This document shows positions 1 through 8,480 of a DNA stretch of 25,733 nt, one piece after another (position 1 is the stretch's first letter; each line of letters starts with the position of its first letter). A program made the translations under genes and the position numbers. The DNA is from an uncultured Erysipelotrichaceae bacterium (GTDB taxonomy: Bacteria; Bacillota_I; Bacilli_A; Erysipelotrichales; Erysipelotrichaceae), in NCBI GenBank assembly GCA_937900565.1, contig CALCFG010000081.1, positions 1 through 25,733 on the forward strand, read 5' to 3'. The notes beneath the pieces were generated by a model. That model ran no database searches, had not been told where the DNA came from, and saw only the letters and a program-made list of their open reading frames with translations.

Positions 1-44
1 AAGTTTGTTCCAGTTCCTGACGCAAAGACAGCAATGGAAATCAT
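1..44 (-). CDS. purN: Phosphoribosylglycinamide formyltransferase (PurN), 5' fragment
   Basis: Only the first 14 codons and part of the next lie in the window; the gene continues past the left edge. They read MISIAVFASGTGTN, the start of the formyltransferase fold with the phosphate-binding SGxGxN loop typical of PurN, which transfers formyl from 10-formyl-THF to GAR (third step of purine synthesis). The ATG overlaps the purM stop as ATGA, and an AAGGAG lies just upstream inside purM, so the two are translationally coupled. The identification rests on a short stretch plus operon context. Confidence 0.8.
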   Translation of the reverse strand, partial: MISIAVFASGTGTN

Positions 45-1066
45 TGAAAGTTAACTCCTTGCCCTTCAACAACTTTACCAATCACACTGGCTTTTTCTCC
101 TTGTTGACTTAAGATTTCCAATGTATTATCCACATCTTTTTCATCCACAACAAGAATCATACCAATACCCATATTAAACACATTGTACATTTCATCTTCA
201 CTAATACCAGATAAGCGTTGCAATACATTAAAGATTGGTAATACTTCCCACGTACCTTTTGTAATTGTGATACCTAATCCTTTATTTAAACAACGTGGCA
301 TATTTTCATAGAAACCACCACCAGTAATATGGGCAATACCATGCACATCCACGCTTTCCAATACTTTTAATACCGGTTTAACGTAAATACGTGTCGGTGT
401 CAATAATGTGTTGCCTAATGTATCGTCTAATCCTTCAACAGTTTGGTTTAAATCTAAGGCATTATCCTTTAAAACAATTTTTCTTACTAAAGAAAAGCCA
501 TTCGAATGCACACCACTACTTGCAATACCAATAACAACATCACCCGCTTTAGTTTTTTCACCAGTGATAATTTTACTTTTTTCAACAGCTCCAACGGTAA
601 AGCCAGCTACATCGTATTCATCTTCACTGTACATATCGGGCATTTCAGCAGTTTCACCACCAATTAATGCACAATTCGCCAACACACAGCCATCCGCAAC
701 CCCTTTAACAATTGCTTCAATTTGTTGCGGATGATTTTTACCCACCGCAACATAATCTAAAAAGAATAAAGGTTGAGCTCCTTGAGCAATAACGTCATTA
801 ACACACATTGCCACAACATCTTGACCAATTGTGTCATGTTTATCCATCATGAAAGCTAATTTTAATTTCGTACCCACACCATCAGTTCCAGAAACTAACA
901 TTGGTTCTTTCATATTTAAGGCACTTAAATCAAATAAGCCACCAAAACTACCAATATCACTGACCATACCTAAACGATTGGTACGTTTTACATGTTTTTT
1001 AATACGTTCTACGGATTCATAACCTGCTTCTAAGTTAACACCCGCATTTGCATATGCATTTGACAC
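41..1066 (-). CDS. purM: Phosphoribosylformylglycinamidine cyclo-ligase (AIR synthetase)
   Basis: 341 residues, normal length for PurM. It closes the imidazole ring, converting FGAM to AIR with ATP in the cytosol. The family loop SGTDGVGTKLK is at about residues 59-69, and GGETAEMPDMY and ITGGGF, both typical of the PurM ATP-grasp-like fold, follow. The start is GTG: the purL stop TAG shares its last base with this GTG, and an AGGGGG lies 8 nt upstream inside purL. No in-frame ATG exists nearby. The 3' end overlaps purN by 4 nt. Confidence 0.95.
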   Translation of the reverse strand: MSNAYANAGVNLEAGYESVERIKKHVKRTNRLGMVSDIGSFGGLFDLSALNMKEPMLVSGTDGVGTKLKLAFMMDKHDTIGQDVVAMCVNDVIAQGAQPLFFLDYVAVGKNHPQQIEAIVKGVADGCVLANCALIGGETAEMPDMYSEDEYDVAGFTVGAVEKSKIITGEKTKAGDVVIGIASSGVHSNGFSLVRKIVLKDNALDLNQTVEGLDDTLGNTLLTPTRIYVKPVLKVLESVDVHGIAHITGGGFYENMPRCLNKGLGITITKGTWEVLPIFNVLQRLSGISEDEMYNVFNMGIGMILVVDEKDVDNTLEILSQQGEKASVIGKVVEGQGVNFQ

Positions 1067-4000
1067 TATTTTTCCCCCTTAAAGTAAGCAACTCCATTGG
1101 CAAAGATGGATTGTTTTTTATTGCCACTAATATTTTTAAATACATCTTCAACGTAACGTTCACTATGTCCCATCTTACCTAAGATATGACCATCAAAACT
1201 TACGATACCTTCAATATTATTTACACTACCATTAATGTTCACACTAGGATCACTTGTCACATTACCTACTAAGTCACAATATTGGAATGCAATACATCCA
1301 TTATCTTTTAACTTTTGTAACATTGTCGCGTCACATACGAATTTACCTTCACCATGACTTACCGCAATGCTATGCACATCGCCACAATCAAATCCTTGTA
1401 ACCACGGACTATTCGTTGAACCCACACGAGTTGAAACAACGGTTGAAATATGACGTGAAATATCATTTCTAAATAATGTTGGTGCACTCGAATCAACCGT
1501 TTGAATTCTACCGTATGGCAATAAACCTGATTTAACTAAAGCTTGGAATCCATTACAAATACCTAAAATTAATCCATCACGGTCCAATAAACCATGCACA
1601 GCCGATTTAATCTTTTCATTTTGTAAAACGTTAACAATAAATTTCGCACTACCATCTGGTTCATCCCCGCTACTAAATCCACCAGGAATAGCTAAGATAT
1701 GACATTTATTGATCATTTCAACAAATTCATCAATGCTTTGGTTGAATAATTCTTGTGTTTCATTTTTAAATACAACGATATGACCAATTGCTCCTTCATC
1801 CTCGAATGCTCTGCGCATATCATATTCACAGTTTGTTCCTGGAAACACTGGAATCATAACGTGTACTTCATTCACAACTTCTTTTGCTTTAAATACTTTT
1901 GATGCGCTATAGTTACAAGCTTCAACTTCTTGTTTACTGTCTTGGCTTAAACGAGGGTATAAATTATCAAATAAGCTTGTCCAAGAAGATATTGCTTCAT
2001 TACTTGTAATTGTAACGTCATTAATTACGTAATCACCTTCAGTTACATTACCTAACAATTTAACGCCTTCACCTTCAAGTTCTTTAATAGCTTCGACAAC
2101 AAAATAACCTTGACCATTACCTAATAAGCATTTTTCGCAACCTTTGATACTAAAGCCAAATTGGTTACCAAAACTCATTTTAAATAATGCAGCCAATGCT
2201 CCACCTTCTTCAACAACGTAAGCGGAAACGATAGATTTATCGGCTATTTTAGCACTTACATAATCAAATTGACGTTTAATCGCATCAAAGCTACCATCAT
2301 TTTTAATTAAATATAACCAATTCCCAGCAGTTTTTAATTCTGGTGTAATGATATTTTTTGTATTCGCAGCACTACAAGCGAAGCTAATTAATGTCGGAAC
2401 AACATCTAAGTCATTAAAAGTTCCAGACATACTATCTTTACCACCAATAGCACTTAAACCAAAATAATCTTGTATCGCAATCGTTCCAAGTAAAGCTTCC
2501 ACTACTTTTCCCCATGCTTTTGTATTATTACCTAAACGTTGGAAATATTCTTGAAATGAGAAATGAATTTGATGATAATCACCACCAACAGCAATTGTTT
2601 TTGCCATTGATTGAACAACTGAATGAATTGCGCCTAAGTATGGCGAATATTCCATCCATTTTGGATTAAATCCATAAGATAAAATTGAACAAGTAGTCGT
2701 TTTACCATCCATTACTGGGATTTTTTGCACAGAAGCTTGTGTTGGTGTCATTTGGGTTTTACCGCCATATGGCATCATTACTGTTGTTGCACCAATCGAC
2801 GCATCAAACATTTCTTTTAAGCCTTTTTGACACGCTACTTGTTTATCTTTAAGCATTGCTAAAATGCCATCTTTACTTAAATCGTAATCACTGGCAAAAG
2901 GTTCTTTACCTTCCAAGGTTTCCACAGTTGCCTTGTTATGTTGTCTAACCCCAGCAGTATCAATAAAGGCTCTGGAAATATTAACCACTTCTTCCCCTTT
3001 ATAGCTCATCACTAAACGAGGTTCTTTGGTAACAGTAGCAACAGGATAAGCTTCTAAGTTTTCTTGCGTAGCAAAGTTGATAAATGCATCCACATCATCG
3101 CGACTTACAACAACTGCCATACGTTCTTGCGATTCGCTAATAGCAATTTCAGTCGCATTCAATCCAGCATATTTTGTTCTTACTTGATCTAAATCAATAC
3201 GTAAGCCATCCGCCAATTCACCAATAGCAACGCAAACACCACCAGCTCCAAAGTCATTACATTTTTTAATTAATGATGTACATGCACCATTTCTAAATAA
3301 ACGTTGAATTTTACGTTCTTCAGGTGCATTGCCTTTTTGTACTTCACTGGCACAAACGCTTAAACTTTCCATATTATGTTGTTTACTTGAACCAGTGGCA
3401 CCACCGATACCATCTCTTCCAGTACGTCCACCCAATAAGACAATTACATCACCTTCACTAGGTTTTTTACGTACTACATTTTCTACTGGTGCAGCCCCAA
3501 CTACAGCTCCAACTTCTAAGTGTTTAGCTGTATATGAATCATGTAAAATTTCTTCAACATAAGTTGTTGGTAATCCAATTTGGTTACCATAGCTACTATT
3601 TCCTAATGCAGCTTTTTTACTTATCACGCTTTGTGGTAATTTACCTTGAAGTGTATCTTCTACTGGAGCTAACGTGTTGCCACATCCAGTAATACGCATT
3701 GCTTGATAAACATAACTTCTGCCAGATAATGGGTCACGAATAGCTCCCCCAATGCATGTACTTGCGCCACCAAATGGTTCAATTTCTGTTGGATGGTTAT
3801 GTGTTTCATTTTTAAACATTAATAACCATTTTTCGGTTTGTCCATTATGATCAACATCTATAAATACGCTACATGCATTAATTTCATCCGATACTTCAAC
3901 CTCATTATTTAATCCCTTATTACGTAAATTACGGGAATTAATTGTTGCCATATCCATTAATGTAATTGGCTTTTCTTCGCGCTTATTATCTTTTCTTAAA

Positions 4001-4764
4001 CGTAAATACAACTCATAAGCTTGTTGAATTTCATCGTGGAAACGATCTGTATGGAATTCAATTGAATCCAATGCTGTCTCAAACGTTGTGTGACGGCAAT
4101 GATCGCTCCAATATGTATCCAATACTTTAATTTCAGTTTCACTTGGGTTACGTTTTTCTTCGTTTTTAAAGTATGCTTGCACACTTAAACAATCATCAAC
4201 ACTCATGGCTAAACCATGACTTGCCACAAATTGTGCAATACCATCCGCATCTAAATCAATAAAATCATTAAATTGTTCAAGTGGTTTTACATCAACATTA
4301 TCATCCACTTTTAACACACTCATATCTTTTACACGTGACTCAATCGGATTAATTAAATAATTTGTAACCTTTACATAATTGTCCTCGCTTAATTTTGGTT
4401 CAATTACAATCGTTTTCCCACACGTAATCACACAACTACTACTTGGATCAATCAACCGCATGCATTGCATTGCACTGTCAGCTCTTTGATCATATTGTCC
4501 TGGTAATGTTTCCAAATTAATAATTGAAGCGTGTTCATTTGTTGGGTAATCCACAACATCATCTGTTACTGGTTCACTAAAAATTGTTTGAATTGCATTC
4601 GGTAATACATCTTCTTTAACATTAAATACATCATATACATTTAAAATACGTAAACTAGTTGCATTTAATTTAAAATTTTCATTCAATTGATTTAACAATA
4701 CATTTGCTTCCGTTTGGAACCCAGGCTTTTTTTCAATAAATAAACGTACGTTTTTTAAACTCAT
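1066..4764 (-). CDS. purL: Phosphoribosylformylglycinamidine synthase, single-chain large PurL
   Basis: 1232 residues. This is the fused form in which the synthetase and glutaminase are one protein, instead of the three-protein PurS/PurQ/PurL of Bacillus. It converts FGAR, glutamine and ATP to FGAM. The synthetase core includes NETHNHPTEIEPFGGAST and GGRTGRDGIGGATGSS. The C-terminal class I glutaminase starts at about residue 985 (IPVFPGTNCEYDM), with the nucleophile Cys1070 in GICNGFQ and the His1200/Glu1202 pair in GHSER, in the same order as E. coli PurL. A good AGGAAGG lies before the ATG. It sits 13 nt after purE and touches purM. Confidence 0.96.
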   Translation of the reverse strand: MSLKNVRLFIEKKPGFQTEANVLLNQLNENFKLNATSLRILNVYDVFNVKEDVLPNAIQTIFSEPVTDDVVDYPTNEHASIINLETLPGQYDQRADSAMQCMRLIDPSSSCVITCGKTIVIEPKLSEDNYVKVTNYLINPIESRVKDMSVLKVDDNVDVKPLEQFNDFIDLDADGIAQFVASHGLAMSVDDCLSVQAYFKNEEKRNPSETEIKVLDTYWSDHCRHTTFETALDSIEFHTDRFHDEIQQAYELYLRLRKDNKREEKPITLMDMATINSRNLRNKGLNNEVEVSDEINACSVFIDVDHNGQTEKWLLMFKNETHNHPTEIEPFGGASTCIGGAIRDPLSGRSYVYQAMRITGCGNTLAPVEDTLQGKLPQSVISKKAALGNSSYGNQIGLPTTYVEEILHDSYTAKHLEVGAVVGAAPVENVVRKKPSEGDVIVLLGGRTGRDGIGGATGSSKQHNMESLSVCASEVQKGNAPEERKIQRLFRNGACTSLIKKCNDFGAGGVCVAIGELADGLRIDLDQVRTKYAGLNATEIAISESQERMAVVVSRDDVDAFINFATQENLEAYPVATVTKEPRLVMSYKGEEVVNISRAFIDTAGVRQHNKATVETLEGKEPFASDYDLSKDGILAMLKDKQVACQKGLKEMFDASIGATTVMMPYGGKTQMTPTQASVQKIPVMDGKTTTCSILSYGFNPKWMEYSPYLGAIHSVVQSMAKTIAVGGDYHQIHFSFQEYFQRLGNNTKAWGKVVEALLGTIAIQDYFGLSAIGGKDSMSGTFNDLDVVPTLISFACSAANTKNIITPELKTAGNWLYLIKNDGSFDAIKRQFDYVSAKIADKSIVSAYVVEEGGALAALFKMSFGNQFGFSIKGCEKCLLGNGQGYFVVEAIKELEGEGVKLLGNVTEGDYVINDVTITSNEAISSWTSLFDNLYPRLSQDSKQEVEACNYSASKVFKAKEVVNEVHVMIPVFPGTNCEYDMRRAFEDEGAIGHIVVFKNETQELFNQSIDEFVEMINKCHILAIPGGFSSGDEPDGSAKFIVNVLQNEKIKSAVHGLLDRDGLILGICNGFQALVKSGLLPYGRIQTVDSSAPTLFRNDISRHISTVVSTRVGSTNSPWLQGFDCGDVHSIAVSHGEGKFVCDATMLQKLKDNGCIAFQYCDLVGNVTSDPSVNINGSVNNIEGIVSFDGHILGKMGHSERYVEDVFKNISGNKKQSIFANGVAYFKGEK

Positions 4765-4777
4765 GACCGCTTCCTTC

Positions 4778-5263
4778 CTACAACTTCATATCTTCTAAAA
4801 CGACACGACGCATTTCCGCTTTATGTGCTTCCATTTTTTGCGCAACATCATCATCACTTAATGCCAAAATACTTGCCGCCAAATAAGCAGCGTTTTTAGC
4901 GCCAGCTTTACCAATGGCAACTGTTGCCACAGGTACTCCAGCTGGCATTTGGACAGTGGATAATAACGAATCCATTCCGCCTAAAGCACTTGTTTGCATG
5001 GGAATGCCAATAACAGGTAACGTCGTATTCCCAGCAATAACCCCAGCCAAATGTGCCGCACCTCCAGCTGCAGCAATTAATACTTTAATGCCTCTTTCTT
5101 TAGCACTTTGTGTATATTCAATTGTTTCCATTGGAGTGCGGTGTGCACTGTATACATTTTTTTCATAAGGAATATTTAATTCATCCAAAATTTTAAATGT
5201 TTCTTCTAAAACCGGTAAATCACTTTTACTTCCCATTACAATTCCTACAACTGGTTTAATCAT
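4778..5263 (-). CDS. purE: N5-carboxyaminoimidazole ribonucleotide mutase (PurE, class I)
   Basis: 161 residues. The N-terminal MGSKSD phosphate-binding loop (10-15), SAHRTP (39-44, including the expected catalytic His41), AAGGAAHL and a class I-like stretch (SALGGMDSLLSTVQMP) place it with class I PurE, which isomerises N5-CAIR to CAIR. Class I enzymes normally depend on PurK to make N5-CAIR, but no purK is in this window. The start overlaps the purB end by 8 nt (ATGATTAA), so the two are translationally coupled. Confidence 0.94.
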   Translation of the reverse strand: MIKPVVGIVMGSKSDLPVLEETFKILDELNIPYEKNVYSAHRTPMETIEYTQSAKERGIKVLIAAAGGAAHLAGVIAGNTTLPVIGIPMQTSALGGMDSLLSTVQMPAGVPVATVAIGKAGAKNAAYLAASILALSDDDVAQKMEAHKAEMRRVVLEDMKL

Positions 5264-6557
5264 CTTTCAATCCTACCCTTTCATATATTGTATCGACATT
5301 ACGTAAATGATAATTTAAATCAAAACAATCATCGATTTCATCACTACTCAAAGTTTCTCTTACCTTTGGATCACTTTCCATTAATGTTTTAAAATCAATT
5401 TTATTTTCCCATGATTGAATGGCTTTAGGTTGCACACAATCATATGCCGCTTCTCGTGACCATCCTTTTTCCACAAGTTTTAACATAAAGCGTTGTGAAA
5501 AGATAACACCATGCGTCTTATAAATATTGGCAATCATATTTTCAGGAAATACAGTTAAGTTTTCAATGATTGTGGTAAAACGATTTAACATGTAATCCAA
5601 TAATTCCGTTGCGTCCGGTGCAATAATTCTTTCCACACTGCTATGTGAAATATCGCGTTCATGCCATAATGCGACATCTTCAAATGCACTTGTCATATAT
5701 CCCCGCATTACCCGTGCACAACCGCACATATTTTCACTGCCAATGGGATTGCGTTTATGTGGCATAGCAGAGCTTCCTTTTTGCCCTTTACGAAATCTTT
5801 CTTCGACTTCCCTTACTTCAGTACGTTGCAAATGGCGTATTTCTGTTGCCATTTTTTCGATGCTTGTGGCAATTAACGCTAAGGTTGAAAAGTAGAATGC
5901 ATGACGATCACGTTGCAATACTTGTGTGGAAATGTTAGCACTTTGTATTCCTAATTGTTGACATACATAGTCTTGAACAAATGGTGGTGTATTCGCAAAT
6001 GTACCGACTGCACCACTAATTTTACCCACTTCAATCATTTCCCGCGCTAATGTAAAGCGTTGCATATTTCGTTGCATTTCGTCATACCATAACGCAAACT
6101 TCAGCCCAAAAGAGGTAATCTCAGCATGTACACCATGAGTTCTTCCCATGCATGGCGTATTTTTATAAGTTAGTGCTTGTTTTTTTAAAACGGATACAAA
6201 ACGATTCAAATCGTTTTGTAATATATCATTGGCTTTTCGATACAATGCACCATATGCGGTATCCACAACATCGGTACTGGTTAGTCCATAATGAATCCAT
6301 TTCTTTTCTTCACCCAACGATTCACTAACGGCACGAGTGAACGCAACCACATCATGATGAGTTTCTTGTTCCAATTCAAAGATTCGATTTAACTCAAACG
6401 ATGCATTATCCCATAACAATTGCATATCGGTTTTAGGAATTTCACCTAATTCAGACCACGCTTGACAAGCTAAAAGTTCTACTTTTAGATACATGTAAAA
6501 TTTTGCTTGATCGTCCCAAATCGCCGCCATTTCTTTTCGACAATAACGATCAATCAT
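5256..6557 (-). CDS. purB: Adenylosuccinate lyase
   Basis: 433 residues. PurB acts twice: SAICAR to AICAR plus fumarate, and adenylosuccinate to AMP plus fumarate. The fumarase/aspartase superfamily signature GSSAMPHKRNP is at 261-271, and GRTHGVHAE, with the conserved histidine, is near 138-146. The N-terminal helical part (MIDRYCRKEMAAIW) is typical of the Bacillus/Clostridium form. The gene starts 1 nt after the purF stop and overlaps purE by 8 nt, so it belongs to the purine operon. Confidence 0.95.
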   Translation of the reverse strand: MIDRYCRKEMAAIWDDQAKFYMYLKVELLACQAWSELGEIPKTDMQLLWDNASFELNRIFELEQETHHDVVAFTRAVSESLGEEKKWIHYGLTSTDVVDTAYGALYRKANDILQNDLNRFVSVLKKQALTYKNTPCMGRTHGVHAEITSFGLKFALWYDEMQRNMQRFTLAREMIEVGKISGAVGTFANTPPFVQDYVCQQLGIQSANISTQVLQRDRHAFYFSTLALIATSIEKMATEIRHLQRTEVREVEERFRKGQKGSSAMPHKRNPIGSENMCGCARVMRGYMTSAFEDVALWHERDISHSSVERIIAPDATELLDYMLNRFTTIIENLTVFPENMIANIYKTHGVIFSQRFMLKLVEKGWSREAAYDCVQPKAIQSWENKIDFKTLMESDPKVRETLSSDEIDDCFDLNYHLRNVDTIYERVGLKDD

Positions 6558-6558
6558 A

Positions 6559-7959
6559 TTAATCCTTTCTTAATTTATTTTCATAACTATACAATTGCGT
6601 TGGATATGTTCCTGTAAAACAAGAAACACACAAATTTTTACCCATGGCCAATTCCATTTGTTCAATGCTCATAAATTTTAAAGTATCGGCACCAATAAAT
6701 TCTCTTAATTGTTCCAAATCCATACGCGCACTAATTAATTCTTCATAAGTTGATGTGTCAACACCATAAAAACAAGGGCTAATAATTGGCGCAGAAGCAA
6801 TTCTTACATGCACTTCAGTTGCTCCAGCTTCTTTTAATAGTTGCACAATTCGTTTACTTGTTGTTCCACGAACAATGGAGTCATCAATCATCACCACACG
6901 TTTACCAGAGACAATGGCACTAATGGCACTTAATTTCATTCTTACCCCACGTTCTCTTTGCCGTTGGGTAGGTTGTATGAATGTTCTACCCACATAACGA
7001 TTTTTAATTAATCCCAATTCATAAGGTAAACCAGAAGCTTCCGAATAACCAATTGCTGCAGATAATGAACTATCTGGCACACCAATCACTAAGTCAGCTT
7101 CCACATCATCACTTTGCGCTAAAATACGTCCTGCAGCTTTACGGGATGAGTGAACATTAATGCCATCAATTGTACTATCCGGACGTGCAAAGTAAATGTA
7201 TTCCATTGCACACATTTTATGTTGAACTTCATCGGTATATTTGAATGTTTTAACACCATCCTGCGCAATACGAATAACTTCACCTGGTTGAATATCACGA
7301 ATAAATTTAGCATTCACAATTTCAAACGCACACGTTTCACTACTGATACAATAACCATCATCCACCTTACCAATGGTTAATGGTCTTAATCCATTTTTAT
7401 CACGAATAGCATACATACAATCCTTCGTCATAATAATAAACGCAAAGGCACCTTCTAACTTACGACAAGCTTTCATGATTTTTTCAACAAACGTGCCTTC
7501 TTCTTTTTGAATTAAATGGGCAATAATTTCACTGTCACTACTTCCTTGGAAAATAGAACCATCCTTTTCACATTCGACTTTCAATTCTTGTGCATTTACA
7601 ATTTGACCATTATGAACAACACAAAATTCGCCTTGGTGTGCTCTAACAATAATGGGTTGAACATTTTCAATGACATTGCTTCCTGCAGTCGAATAACGCA
7701 CATGACCAATCGCATGCGTACCACCCAACGCATTGATAATATCCGTATTGAAAACTTCCGAAATCAAGCCTTTATTTTTAACACACTCAATGCGAGTATC
7801 ATCACTGGCAGCAATACCACACGCTTCTTGCCCACGATGTTGCAATGCATGTAGTCCAAAATAAGTTAATGATGCTGCATTTTCAACGTTATAAACGCCA
7901 AAACATCCACATTCTTCATTAATTTTTCCAGTTAAAAAATAGTCTTTTTCGCTAATCAT
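6559..7959 (-). CDS. purF: Amidophosphoribosyltransferase
   Basis: 466 residues; the committed step of purine synthesis, PRPP plus glutamine to phosphoribosylamine. NEECGCFG suggests a 16-residue propeptide removed before Cys17, the N-terminal glutaminase nucleophile. HRGQE and the PRPP-binding motif VVMIDDSIVRGTT (355-367) are intact. Cys250, Cys396, Cys444 and Cys447 sit where Bacillus subtilis PurF carries its oxygen-labile 4Fe-4S cluster, so an Fe-S form is likely. It is the first gene of the operon; an AAAGGAG lies 6-7 nt before the ATG, downstream of the riboswitch terminator. Confidence 0.96.
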   Translation of the reverse strand: MISEKDYFLTGKINEECGCFGVYNVENAASLTYFGLHALQHRGQEACGIAASDDTRIECVKNKGLISEVFNTDIINALGGTHAIGHVRYSTAGSNVIENVQPIIVRAHQGEFCVVHNGQIVNAQELKVECEKDGSIFQGSSDSEIIAHLIQKEEGTFVEKIMKACRKLEGAFAFIIMTKDCMYAIRDKNGLRPLTIGKVDDGYCISSETCAFEIVNAKFIRDIQPGEVIRIAQDGVKTFKYTDEVQHKMCAMEYIYFARPDSTIDGINVHSSRKAAGRILAQSDDVEADLVIGVPDSSLSAAIGYSEASGLPYELGLIKNRYVGRTFIQPTQRQRERGVRMKLSAISAIVSGKRVVMIDDSIVRGTTSKRIVQLLKEAGATEVHVRIASAPIISPCFYGVDTSTYEELISARMDLEQLREFIGADTLKFMSIEQMELAMGKNLCVSCFTGTYPTQLYSYENKLRKD

Positions 7960-7983
7960 TAGATACTCCTTTTAATTTTTTTA

Positions 7984-8020
7984 AGCAAAAATAAAAACGC
8001 ACTTAAAATTTAGGTGCGTT
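7984..8020 (-). terminator. Intrinsic terminator (attenuator) of the purF leader
   Basis: On the minus strand the arms AACGCAC (8020-8014) and GTGCGTT (8002-7996) pair, with a few extra A-T pairs inside, followed by a T-rich tract (TTTATTTTT). It lies between the guanine aptamer and the purF Shine-Dalgarno, the position expected for a transcription attenuator. I infer that guanine binding favours this hairpin. Confidence 0.85.
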
Positions 8021-8133
8021 AAAAACAGTTTTTTTAGTATTAAGATTTCCAACTGACAACAAATTGTTCATTCTTACCTACCTTGTTGGATTACTTGTAT
8101 ATTACGATTCAACCACTATTAAAGATAATAGTA

Positions 8134-8198
8134 CTTGTAGTCCACTGAATACGGCAGTGGGTAGAAACGTGTCAACCATTCCTTAACACATATACAAG
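8134..8198 (-). ncRNA. Guanine-class purine riboswitch aptamer
   Basis: The 65-nt minus-strand segment has the full three-way junction. P1 is CTTGTA/TACAAG (8198-8193 with 8139-8134). P2 closes a 7-nt loop, GGAATGG. P3 (CCACTG/CAGTGG) closes a 7-nt loop, CCGTATT. The loop pair GG/CC expected for the L2-L3 kissing contact is present, and J2/3 reads TTTCTACC, as in the xpt family. J3/1 reads GACTAC: the base equivalent to position 74 is C, which in this family specifies guanine/hypoxanthine rather than adenine. It lies about 175 nt upstream of purF with a terminator between, so it should switch the purine operon off when guanine is plentiful. Confidence 0.95.
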
Positions 8199-8217
8199 CA
8201 TTAACAAAACCACATTT

Positions 8218-8246
8218 AGTTTACCTTTTTTATTCATTTCTATCAA
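8218..8246 (-). promoter_or_regulatory. Purine operon promoter
   Basis: The minus strand carries TTGATA (8246-8241), a 17-bp spacer and TAAACT (8223-8218). Transcription would start near 8211, about 13 nt before the riboswitch P1 helix. Confidence 0.8.
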
Positions 8247-8299
8247 CACCATCCAAACAGTAATCTGATAAAAAAGTGGATTTCCATAATTCAACAAAA

Positions 8300-8314
8300 A
8301 TGTAAGCGCAATCA
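8300..8314. promoter_or_regulatory. cre-like site (possible CcpA box)
   Basis: ATGTAAGCGCAATCA fits the degenerate cre consensus WTGNAARCGNWWNCA at every position. It lies about 54 bp upstream of the purine -35 and about 145 bp upstream of the divergent lipoprotein start, so its target is unclear. A single short degenerate match can arise by chance. Confidence 0.4.
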
Positions 8315-8419
8315 TACCTCTTGAAAAACTAATCATTCTTAAACAAGGACAGTATTAACATTACTCCTATAAACCTGTTATACACATATTTAAATTTCCA
8401 AAACTTAACTACCAAATTC

Positions 8420-8447
8420 TTTACAAAAACAAAAAAAAACATAGAAT
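8420..8447 (+). promoter_or_regulatory. Promoter of the lipoprotein gene
   Basis: TTTACA (8420-8425), a 16-bp A-rich spacer and TAGAAT (8442-8447). An AGGAGA at 8468-8473 then precedes the ATG at 8481. Confidence 0.65.
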
Positions 8448-8480
8448 ACAATTACTAATAACAATTCAGGAGATAAATTC

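Noticed and set aside
408..734. Open frame on the plus strand opposite purM
   Set aside because: It lies wholly within purM antisense, has no promoter or Shine-Dalgarno and looks like no protein family.
8041..8092. Possible second aptamer (PRPP/ykkC, ZTP or T-box type) after the guanine aptamer
   Set aside because: Tandem guanine-PRPP leaders exist, but none of the conserved ykkC, ZTP or T-box sequence blocks is present here.
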